A DNA stretch of 11,165 nucleotides. It comes from Bacteroidales bacterium. GTDB taxonomy: Bacteria > Bacteroidota > Bacteroidia > Bacteroidales > UBA932. The notes under the pieces were generated by a model. It had not been told where the DNA came from, ran no database searches, and saw only the letters and a program-made list of their open reading frames with translations. Numbering within the stretch: position 1 is the stretch's first letter; every line of letters begins with the position of its first letter. This document shows positions 1 to 6,290 of the stretch, in pieces. The stretch lies in assembly GCA_017527625.1 (NCBI GenBank), contig JAFXPV010000042.1:1-11165 (forward strand), written 5' to 3'. The position numbers and the translations under genes were made by a program.

Positions 1-1980
1 AGCGACTCCGCGGTGGTTCTTGTCGAGGGCTTTGCTAAGGGTGGCCTTGCGCAGGTCGAGGTCCATAATGAGGGTACGGGAGCCTTTAAGGGCCATTGAG
101 GCAGCCATATTGAGGATATTGAAGGTCTTGCCGGCATTGGGGTTGAAAGAAGTCACCATTATCACGTGGCAGCCGCTTTCGTGGCCGACCATAATATCGA
201 GGTTGGTACGCAACACACGGAAGGCCTCGTTCGCTGCGTCTCGTTTGCCGCTCTGGACAAGAATGTTGCAATAGTTGTTGTCGAAGCGGTCGATGCGCGT
301 GCGCTGGAATATGTTGCCTTTGACGCCAAGCTGAGGGATTTCAGCAAGGAAGGGAACAGACAGGCGCTGAACATCGCTGCGGTTCTTGACGGTGGTGTCA
401 AGGACTCGCATCAGATAGAACACTGCGAATGGAATGGCCAAACCAAGCAGCAGTGCGGCCAAAAGAATGGCCATCCTTCTCGGAGCTACAGGGCTGGTAC
501 TGCCTGTAGGAGCCATTATGAGACGTGTGTTTTCAACGTTAACTAATGTCTGGAGCTGATTTTCCTCGCGTTTCTGGAGAAGGAAGACGTAAAGTTCTTC
601 TTTCACCTTCTGCTGACGCTCGATGCTCTGCAAATCGAGCTGCTGGCCGCTGGTGGCGGAGAGGCGGTTGCGGACAGTCTGCTCCTGGCCTTCAGCCTGG
701 CTTAACTGCAACTGGAGAGTGGAGATGAGGTTGTCGATAGAACGGATGATGGTACTCTTCAACTGATCAAGGGAGTTGTTTAAATCGACAATTATCGGGT
801 TGCTCTCAGTCGTGTTGGTCAGCAGGCGGTCGCGCCGCATCAGCATATCGTTGTACTCGTCGATCTGAGAGTTGACGTTGGTGTTCTGGATGCCGACGTT
901 TGCGGGAATGAGGGAACGACTATGAGAAGGATCATTCAGATAATCACGAATATATTTCGCTACTTCCAACTGGTTGTTGATTTCGAATGACCGTGTAGCA
1001 TACTGCGATGACTCGCTGATGTAGGTAGAAGTGACAGCACCAGCGTCCGGCAAGTTGTAGGTTTGACGGAAGTTCTTGATGTTGCCTTCGATGCCGCCAA
1101 GTTCCTTTTCAATGACGGCGAGACGCTCGTCGATGAATACGGAAGTGTTGGTTGCAGACTTATTCTTGTTTGCAAGCCAGTTCTCGTTGTAAATGTCAAG
1201 AAGGGTGCTGAGAATAAGTTCCGCTCTTGATGCAAAGAGGTCGGTTTGACTCAATCCAATGACAGTCGACTGCTTGTTCGACAGATTTGCGGTCAGATTT
1301 GCGCAGAAACCTTTGGCGCGTGAGCGTGCATTTCGCCAGGATACTTCGATGTCGTTGCCGAAACGGTCAATCCTGGAGGTCGGAACCAGCAATATGCGGC
1401 CTACCGGGGTGTCAAGAGTGTCGCTAAAGGCTCCGACTATATCTTTTCCTTTAACCTCATTGCCATTTATCACAAAATCAGTTAGCTTGAATTCGTCACC
1501 TTTTTTTGAGACGACAAAATCAAAACCTGAAACGGGGTTATCACCAGCCAGCACCAGTTCAAAAGGCGTAGATGTGTATAGTTCGCGTTTGCGCAAGAAG
1601 CGATCTTCGACATATCTGGTCTCAAAATGGAGCCTTTCAACCACCTGTTGCATCAGATCAGGGCTTGTGAAGGCCTCGATTTCATTGTATACTGTAGATG
1701 AAGAAAGTCGGATTGCAGATGAGCCTGTAAACTGAGTCAGGTCACTCATTGTGCGTTGCTGCGAAAAATCATCGAGGATGATTTTCTCGCTGCGACTATA
1801 AGTTTTAGGGGTCTTATAGAGGTAAAACAATGCAACGAACAGACATATGCCGACGGAAATCACATACCACCAGCGGTTGCCCCATATCATCGCCCAGATG
1901 TCGGCGAGCTTGAGCTCCTGCTCTTCCTGCTCGGAAGTATTGTTGCCGCTATTTTGCGGGATATATTCGAATTCTGCCAT
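1..1980 (-). CDS. Wzc-like capsule chain-length regulator / BY-type tyrosine autokinase (3' end outside window)
   Basis: Inner-membrane co-polymerase and tyrosine kinase of capsule or exopolysaccharide export. Translating the minus strand from ATG at 1980 gives 660 codons with no stop up to the window edge, so the C-terminus is missing. Seen in order: N-terminal Wzz-like region with a membrane segment at about residues 36-56; a long periplasmic part, helical and coiled-coil-like around 280-475; the G-rich region (ELYVFLLQKREENQLQ, 462-477); a second membrane segment at about 503-524 after a proline-containing SPVAPRR; then the cytoplasmic kinase domain with Walker A FNPNAGKT (612-619, bases 124-147) and Walker A' IMDLDLR (638-644), as in Wzc/BY kinases. 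Walker B and the tyrosine-rich tail would lie beyond base 1. The start lies 6 bases after the export lipoprotein stop, with AGGAG ten bases before ATG, so the two are co-transcribed. Bases around 1440-1640 are AT-rich relative to the rest of the operon. Family assignment is secure; substrate is unknown. Confidence 0.93.
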   Translation of the reverse strand, partial: MAEFEYIPQNSGNNTSEQEEQELKLADIWAMIWGNRWWYVISVGICLFVALFYLYKTPKTYSRSEKIILDDFSQQRTMSDLTQFTGSSAIRLSSSTVYNEIEAFTSPDLMQQVVERLHFETRYVEDRFLRKRELYTSTPFELVLAGDNPVSGFDFVVSKKGDEFKLTDFVINGNEVKGKDIVGAFSDTLDTPVGRILLVPTSRIDRFGNDIEVSWRNARSRAKGFCANLTANLSNKQSTVIGLSQTDLFASRAELILSTLLDIYNENWLANKNKSATNTSVFIDERLAVIEKELGGIEGNIKNFRQTYNLPDAGAVTSTYISESSQYATRSFEINNQLEVAKYIRDYLNDPSHSRSLIPANVGIQNTNVNSQIDEYNDMLMRRDRLLTNTTESNPIIVDLNNSLDQLKSTIIRSIDNLISTLQLQLSQAEGQEQTVRNRLSATSGQQLDLQSIERQQKVKEELYVFLLQKREENQLQTLVNVENTRLIMAPTGSTSPVAPRRMAILLAALLLGLAIPFAVFYLMRVLDTTVKNRSDVQRLSVPFLAEIPQLGVKGNIFQRTRIDRFDNNYCNILVQSGKRDAANEAFRVLRTNLDIMVGHESGCHVIMVTSFNPNAGKTFNILNMAASMALKGSRTLIMDLDLRKATLSKALDKNHRGVA

Positions 1981-1986
1981 AATGCG

Positions 1987-2814
1987 TTATCTCCTAAGGG
2001 TCAATGATAATATCAGATTAGTGACGGTGATTGCTACAGAAGAGAGCGAAATCCAGAAGTTTCCGGATTTGAAGTAGTTCTCGTTGATGGTGCTCTGGCC
2101 TGCCCTTACAGAGTTAGGATATACATAGACAACGTCATTCTGCTGCAAGTAGTAGGCAGGAGAGTCGAAGATGTTGGATTTACGCAGGTCGACTTTGTAG
2201 ATGCTGCGCTGGCCATTCTGTTCGCGGATTACGGTAACATTGTCGCGGCGGCCGTAAATGGTAAGGTCCTTAGCCAACGAGAGGGCCCCGAGGAGGGTAA
2301 TCTTGTCTCCGGTGACATTGTACGTGCCAGGACTGTTGACTTCTCCCATCACTGAGATGCGGAAGTTCATATATTCCACAGTGACAATCGGGTCGAGCAG
2401 GATACCCTCCGAAATAATACGCTCCTTGATCATATCCTGCAATTCCCAGCGTGTAAGTCCAGCAACGTGGATTTCACCGAGCATCGGGAATTCGAGGTTG
2501 CCGTCGTTATCTACTACATAGCCAAGGATTCTTTGATAACTGCCTCCTGCGGTTGAAGTAATCTCGCTGCCAGCCGCATACGTGGCCATCGGTTTATTCA
2601 GCGCCGCCGACAACTCCGGATTACGGCTCGACACAACAATCGACAACTGGTCCTGCGGCTGAATCACAATACCCTTGTTCTCCTTCATCTCAAGGGTTGT
2701 CTCGCGGTTGAGATCCTGCAGGTAATCAACCTGCATATAAGTGGTGGTGCTGCATCCAGCAGCCAGCACCACTGCGGCCGTTATGGCCAAAAGTTTTTTA
2801 AGTCTCATTTGCAT
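1987..2814 (-). CDS. Wza-like polysaccharide export outer-membrane lipoprotein
   Basis: Predicted outer-membrane export lipoprotein for capsule or exopolysaccharide, 275 aa. The N-terminus is a lipoprotein signal peptide: basic MQMRLKK, a hydrophobic stretch, and lipobox LAAG-C with Cys21. The polysaccharide export domain follows (IQPQDQLSIVV at 51-61, with GNLEFPMLGEIHVAGLT around 105-121), then an SLBB-like domain (ISVMGEVNSPGTYNV, 153-167; DVVYVYP, 227-233). The last 22 residues (254-275) form a hydrophobic or amphipathic helix ending in RR; in Wza the C-terminal helix forms the outer-membrane pore, and this end may do the same (inference). It is shorter than E. coli Wza, as is usual in Bacteroidetes. 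Met3 (base 2808) is an alternative start; neither changes the signal peptide. It is followed directly by the kinase gene and preceded by a 116-base spacer with hairpins. GC content (about 45-48% in the pieces counted) is lower than in the three upstream genes. Confidence 0.92.
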   Translation of the reverse strand: MQMRLKKLLAITAAVVLAAGCSTTTYMQVDYLQDLNRETTLEMKENKGIVIQPQDQLSIVVSSRNPELSAALNKPMATYAAGSEITSTAGGSYQRILGYVVDNDGNLEFPMLGEIHVAGLTRWELQDMIKERIISEGILLDPIVTVEYMNFRISVMGEVNSPGTYNVTGDKITLLGALSLAKDLTIYGRRDNVTVIREQNGQRSIYKVDLRKSNIFDSPAYYLQQNDVVYVYPNSVRAGQSTINENYFKSGNFWISLSSVAITVTNLILSLTLRR

Positions 2815-2930
2815 TATTTATTGTTTTCTTGTTTTTCTTCTTCGCTTGGGCGAGGCACAAATCTTTAGCTCCCCTCCCCGGCAGGGAGGGCGACGTCGGC
2901 TAAGGCGCGCCCCTGTCCAAGGGCGGCTTG
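2815..2930 (-). other. Hairpin-rich spacer between phosphatase and export lipoprotein genes
   Basis: This is the only spacer of more than about 25 bases inside the operon. Read on the minus strand it holds three successive inverted repeats: GCGGCT-GACA-AGCCGC (2923-2938, perfect, overlapping the phosphatase stop codon); a 7-bp stem with one G-U at 2908-2925, which shares three bases with the first and so is exclusive with it; and CCCTCCC-TGCCG-GGGAGGG (2872-2890, perfect). After them comes AAGATTTG (2858-2865), one base off a TAnnTTTG -7 box but with no -33 box seen, and then an A-rich run leading to the next ATG. There is no T-tract, so none is a classical intrinsic terminator. It may be a REP-like intergenic repeat, an attenuation or mRNA-processing site, or the scar of a gene-cassette join; the sequence alone does not decide. 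The open frames crossing it are artefacts of its GC-rich sequence. Confidence 0.6.
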
Positions 2931-3644
2931 TCAGCCGCGGATTATGCGCTCCAGCAGAGCCAGCGTGTCTTTCTTGAAGACGTGGGCTCCGTAGTTTCTC
3001 TCTATCGCTCCTGCGCGGTGGCAGTCGCTGCCGGCCATACAGTACCAGCCTTTTTTCATCAGGTCGCCGGCTTTCAGAGCTACGGTCTCTCCGTAGACTC
3101 CCACCAGCGACGGGATGTTGAGCTGCATCTTGCAGCCCATTTCGTGCAGGCGCTCGTAGTCTTTCCACTGCATATAGTGATAGCGCTCGGGGTGGGCTAT
3201 CAGAGGCCAGTAGCCGGCCTTGATCATAGCCTCCAGCACTTCCCACAGGTTGATGGGCGGGAACTGGGTGGAGGTTTCCACCAGCACGGTGGCTTCGCCG
3301 TGAAGCAGCAGGTCTCGCTCCTCGAGCCGGCGCTCGAAGAGGGTGTCGATCATATATTCAGCGGCCAGATGGAGTTTTATCGGGCCGCTGTACATTGCCT
3401 TGAGCTCTTCGAAGCGGGCTTTGATGCCTTCGGTGGTGTTGGGCACATCCTCCATCACGTGGGGAGTGAACCACAGGGTGTCGAGCCCGGCCTCTTCGTA
3501 GTAGCGCAGGATGTGCAGGCTTTCCCGGGCGGTCTTCACTCCGTCGTCCAGGCCGAAGAGGATGTGGCTGTGGTTGTCGGCGGCGCCTTTGAGCAGCCCC
3601 GATTCGAGGAGTGAATATTTCTTGCTGTGGAAAAGTGAGAACAT
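2931..3644 (-). CDS. PHP-family tyrosine-protein phosphatase (CpsB/YwqE-like)
   Basis: Predicted metal-dependent protein-tyrosine phosphatase of 237 aa, the usual size of the CpsB/YwqE family, acting in the cytoplasm on the autophosphorylated capsule kinase. Metal-ligand motifs of the PHP fold are visible in order: NHSHILFGLDDG (24-35; His25, His27, the DDG turn), TPHV (60-63; His62), AAEYMID (94-100; Glu96), IAHPERY (149-155; His151) and GSDCHR (205-210; Asp207, His209). The family usually has HxHxLPGxDDG; here the proline before the glycine is replaced by Phe (ILFGLDDG). The ATG at 3644 lies 24 bases after the dehydratase stop, so co-transcription is expected. The candidate substrate, the kinase at 1-1980, is two genes downstream. 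Which tyrosines it removes phosphate from cannot be seen because the kinase tail is outside the window. Confidence 0.93.
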   Translation of the reverse strand: MFSLFHSKKYSLLESGLLKGAADNHSHILFGLDDGVKTARESLHILRYYEEAGLDTLWFTPHVMEDVPNTTEGIKARFEELKAMYSGPIKLHLAAEYMIDTLFERRLEERDLLLHGEATVLVETSTQFPPINLWEVLEAMIKAGYWPLIAHPERYHYMQWKDYERLHEMGCKMQLNIPSLVGVYGETVALKAGDLMKKGWYCMAGSDCHRAGAIERNYGAHVFKKDTLALLERIIRG

Positions 3645-3668
3645 TGCGCTTGGTCTATGTTAGTTTTT

Positions 3669-5603
3669 TTATTTGTCCTTCTTGTCGAATTCCGAGAACT
3701 TAGAGTTGTTGGATACGAACTCGGGCACCACGTTCTTCATCATCCGCACCATATCGGAGATCTCGACCTTGCGGGCCAGGTCGCAGAGGGCGTCGGCGGC
3801 CACTGCGGCGTCGTCGTAGTTGTACTCGCGCACCTTGGCGATGCGGATGCGGCTGTGGGAGGTCTTGATGGTGTTCTCCTCGTTGGCCAGCAGCTCTTCG
3901 TAGAGCTTCTCGCCGGGGCGCAGGCCGGTGTATTTGACCTCGATGTCCTGGTCGGGCACGAAGCCGGCGAGGGTGATCATACGGCGGGCGAGGGTGTCGA
4001 TCTTGACGGGATCGCCCATATCGAAGATGAATATCGTCGTGCTCTTGGCCAGCGTGGCGGCTTCCATCACGAGGCGGCAGGCCTCGGGGATGGACATAAA
4101 GTAGCGGTTGATGTCGGGGTGGGTGACGGTGACAGGACCGCCGGCGGCTATCTGCTCGCGGAAGCGGGGGATCACCGAGCCGTTGCTGCCGAGCACGTTG
4201 CCGAAGCGGGTGGTCACGAAGGTTGTCTTGCCGCGGCGGCGGCCGCTTTCGACGGCCAGGCCGAGGCTCTGGGTGTAGATTTCGGCCAGGCGCTTGGTGC
4301 AGCCCATAATGTTGGTGGGGTTGACGGCTTTGTCGGTAGACAGCATCACCATCTTCTCGACGCCGTATTCGATGCATTTGTCAGCCACGTTGCGCGAGCC
4401 CTGCAGGTTGACCAGCACTGCTTCGCAGGGGTTCTCTTCCATCAGCGGCACGTGTTTGTAGGCGGCTGCGTGGAACACCATCTGGGGCTGGTAGCGGTGG
4501 AAGATATAGTCGAGGCGGTTGACCGAGCGCACGTCGCCGACGATGGGCACGAAGTCGAGCTTCGGGTAGTTCTCCTCGAGTTCGAGGCGGATGTTGTGGA
4601 GCGGGGTCTCGGCGTTGTCGAAAAGGATGAGCTTTCGCACGTCCTGCTGCGCCAACTGGCGCACGATCTCGCTGCCGATGCTGCCGGCCGCTCCGGTGAC
4701 GAGGATGGTCTTGCCGCCGAGCATCTCCTTGACGGCGTCCATATTGATCTTTATCTCTTCGCGGCCCAGCAGGTCCTCGATCTTGATGTCGCGGGGGCGG
4801 AACACGCTCTTGCCGCTCTTGATCTCGTCGAAGACGGGGGCGATGAGGGTCTTGATGTTGTGCTGGGTGCAATAGTCCAGCAGGCCGTGGTTCTCTTCGC
4901 GGGCGTCGCTGTCGACTGCGAACATCACTCCGCCGGCGTCGGTCTTCTTGAAGATGGCGGCCAACTCTTCGTCATTCTCGAAGGCATAGACGCTCTTGCC
5001 TTCGACCTTGATGTCCTTGAGGGCCTTGTCGCGGACAATGAAGCCGGCCACCTGGTAGTGCTGGGAGTTGTGCAGGCGGGGGATGAGGGCCACGGACTTG
5101 TTGCTGATGCCGTAGAGCAGCACGTTGGTCATACGTTTGCTGCTGCGGATGGAGCTGTTGAGCTTGTCATAGACCAGAATCATCGTCAGCCTGACTGCCA
5201 CCAGGGCCAGCGCGGTGAAGAGGAAGTCGGCGGTGGCGATGACAGGGATGTACGGAGTCCAGAAGCCGAACGCCCAGACTGCGGCGGCCATAAGCACTCC
5301 CTTGACCAGCGCCACGGCTGCGAAAGACATCAGGTCCTTGACCTGCAGGTGGCGGATGATGATGCGGTAGCATCTGGAGAAATAGACCAGCAGCGCCGAA
5401 AGCACGGCGGCTGTGCCGACATAGATCCAGAAGAAGCGGCCGGAGTAGTTGTGCGATGTGGCGAACAGGTTGGCCAGCAGTATCACCACGGCCGAAACCA
5501 GGGTGGACAGGACCGTATCCATCGCCAGGATGAGCCTGCGGTTGAGGTATTTGTTCTGGAACCGCTGCAGCAGCTGTCTTATCAGTCGGATTCTATTGGC
5601 CAT
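3669..5603 (-). CDS. CapD/FlaA1-type membrane-bound UDP-sugar 4,6-dehydratase
   Basis: Predicted nucleotide-sugar dehydratase of the CapD/PglF/WbpM type, 644 aa; the known members convert UDP-GlcNAc to a 4-keto-6-deoxy sugar, an early step to modified capsule sugars. Four hydrophobic segments lie at about 24-48, 57-77, 92-114 and 119-144. A first nucleotide-binding fold follows (NVLLYGISNKS, 160-170), then the catalytic extended-SDR domain: TGAAGSIGSE (303-312, NAD binding), LSTDKAVNPTNIMGCTK (421-437), RFGNVLGSNGSV (466-477) and LRPGEKLYEELL (561-572). The catalytic Tyr of ordinary SDRs is Met433 in an MxxxK arrangement with Lys437, as in PglF and WbpM. The start at 5603 is chosen because the frame upstream of it is the overlapped antiterminator read in another frame; it leaves 7 bases after that gene's stop. 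Other UDP-HexNAc substrates or epimerase chemistry are possible. GC content is high (about 60%). Confidence 0.93.
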   Translation of the reverse strand: MANRIRLIRQLLQRFQNKYLNRRLILAMDTVLSTLVSAVVILLANLFATSHNYSGRFFWIYVGTAAVLSALLVYFSRCYRIIIRHLQVKDLMSFAAVALVKGVLMAAAVWAFGFWTPYIPVIATADFLFTALALVAVRLTMILVYDKLNSSIRSSKRMTNVLLYGISNKSVALIPRLHNSQHYQVAGFIVRDKALKDIKVEGKSVYAFENDEELAAIFKKTDAGGVMFAVDSDAREENHGLLDYCTQHNIKTLIAPVFDEIKSGKSVFRPRDIKIEDLLGREEIKINMDAVKEMLGGKTILVTGAAGSIGSEIVRQLAQQDVRKLILFDNAETPLHNIRLELEENYPKLDFVPIVGDVRSVNRLDYIFHRYQPQMVFHAAAYKHVPLMEENPCEAVLVNLQGSRNVADKCIEYGVEKMVMLSTDKAVNPTNIMGCTKRLAEIYTQSLGLAVESGRRRGKTTFVTTRFGNVLGSNGSVIPRFREQIAAGGPVTVTHPDINRYFMSIPEACRLVMEAATLAKSTTIFIFDMGDPVKIDTLARRMITLAGFVPDQDIEVKYTGLRPGEKLYEELLANEENTIKTSHSRIRIAKVREYNYDDAAVAADALCDLARKVEISDMVRMMKNVVPEFVSNNSKFSEFDKKDK

Positions 5604-5610
5604 ATAGTGT

Positions 5611-6153
5611 TTAGTTTTCTGTGATCGGTTGTAAAAATGCGGGGTTGATGTGCACCGTGGCGACGGCGACGATGCCGGTGACGGTGATGACCAGGCGGCG
5701 GTCCTTCTTGATGCGCTTGACGACGCCTTCGCTGCCGGCGAAGGGGCCTTCGGTGACGCGGACTCTCTGGCCTGTGTGGTATTTGGGGTCGTCGGGGCCG
5801 AGCACTTCGAAGGTGTCGGGGCCGGCGCTGGTGACGAGGATGAAGGCGCGCATCTCATCTTCGCGGATGGGGGCGGGGACGTCCATATCCTGCGGCTTGC
5901 CGTCGAGGGGGCTGGGGCGCTGCTCCTTGCGGGTGTAGATGGCGAACTTGACTTCGTCGGACAGGGCTTCGCGGTGGATGGCTGTCAGACGGGCTTCGGG
6001 ACAGCGCACGAACAGCAGGGAGGCTACCAGCGACTTGCCTTCGGCGTCGAGGGGGCAGTACGTGTCCCAACCTTCGCCGGCGAACCTGCTCTGCAGGGCC
6101 AGGACTTTGTTGTAGAACACTTTGAGTGCGTACCAGTGGGCGTTGTCCGTCAT
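5611..6153 (-). CDS. UpxY-like NusG-family capsule transcription antiterminator
   Basis: Predicted NusG paralog of 180 aa that lets RNA polymerase read through its own capsule operon. The N-terminal NGN-like domain begins WYALKVFYNKVLAL (7-20), with SLLFVRCPE (45-53). The C-terminal KOW domain runs from about 126 to 155 (HTGQRVRVTEGPFAGSEGVV, 126-145), followed by a short beta-rich tail ending at 180. Housekeeping NusG has the same plan; I favour the UpxY class because the gene is first in a capsule operon and the NGN part is divergent. ATG at 6153 is preferred over an in-frame ATG at 6246: the extra residues would lie across the promoter region and are AT-rich without similarity to NusG. AAAGGA lies upstream of the chosen start. 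No gene like upxZ, the usual partner that inhibits other UpxY proteins, follows. It lies 7 bases before the dehydratase start. Confidence 0.88.
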   Translation of the reverse strand: MTDNAHWYALKVFYNKVLALQSRFAGEGWDTYCPLDAEGKSLVASLLFVRCPEARLTAIHREALSDEVKFAIYTRKEQRPSPLDGKPQDMDVPAPIREDEMRAFILVTSAGPDTFEVLGPDDPKYHTGQRVRVTEGPFAGSEGVVKRIKKDRRLVITVTGIVAVATVHINPAFLQPITEN

Positions 6154-6210
6154 AGTCGTTTTTGTCCTTTCAAAAGGAGGCGCAAATTTGGTAGATACTT
6201 CTATAAAAAA

Positions 6211-6218
6211 CAAATATA
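6211..6218 (-). promoter_or_regulatory. Putative -7 box of the capsule operon promoter
   Basis: On the minus strand these bases read TATATTTG, an exact match to the Bacteroidetes -7 consensus TAnnTTTG. Transcription would start near 6204, leaving a leader of about 50 bases before the antiterminator ATG at 6153. No good -33 TTTG lies at the usual 19-21 base distance; the nearest candidate is TTGT at a longer spacing (24 bases). The leader contains CCTTT-TG-AAAGG (6166-6177 region), too tight a loop to be convincing as a hairpin. Confidence 0.55.
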
Positions 6219-6240
6219 ATAAAAAGTCTCGAACTATTTT

Positions 6241-6263
6241 TAACAATGCGCTGGCGATTGTTA
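6241..6263. promoter_or_regulatory. Inverted repeat between divergent promoters, possible operator
   Basis: TAACAAT (6241-6247) and ATTGTTA (6257-6263) are perfect 7-base inverted copies around a 9-base centre; two further CG pairs can form inside if one G is bulged. The dyad lies almost midway between the -7 box of the capsule operon (6211-6218, minus) and that of the symporter (6273-6280, plus), over the expected -33 positions of both. A repressor or activator bound here could affect both directions. No protein in the window is an obvious candidate binder. Confidence 0.4.
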
Positions 6264-6272
6264 CGAGTTTGT

Positions 6273-6280
6273 TAGATTTG
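6273..6280 (+). promoter_or_regulatory. Putative -7 box of the symporter gene, close to its start codon
   Basis: TAGATTTG matches TAnnTTTG exactly and ends 10 bases before ATG at 6291. If used, transcription would start only a few bases before the ATG, giving a nearly leaderless mRNA. No TTTG is present 19-21 bases upstream. It may be a chance match. Confidence 0.35.
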
Positions 6281-6290
6281 TATCAGGAAA

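Noticed and set aside
2818..3246. 142-codon minus-strand frame across the spacer and end of the phosphatase gene
   Set aside because: It overlaps the phosphatase in another frame and is arginine/proline-rich low-complexity sequence without a recognisable start context.
3657..5624. 655-codon open frame on the plus strand opposite the dehydratase gene
   Set aside because: It mirrors a clear dehydratase gene; its sequence is an odd mix rich in G, A, V, H, D and L, as expected from the complement of GC-rich codons, with no domain motif.
5604..5858. N-terminal extension of the dehydratase upstream of 5603
   Set aside because: The extra 85 residues are proline/serine/alanine-rich and are the antiterminator gene read in another frame.
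6154..6246. 31-residue N-terminal extension of the antiterminator
   Set aside because: It would run through the -7 box and AT-rich promoter DNA, and NusG-type proteins start close to the WYAL motif.
6154..6290. Invertible (phase-variable) capsule promoter as in Bacteroides fragilis
   Set aside because: The only inverted repeat is a compact 7-base dyad with a 9-base centre lying beside the promoter; no pair of longer repeats flanks it and no invertase gene is present.
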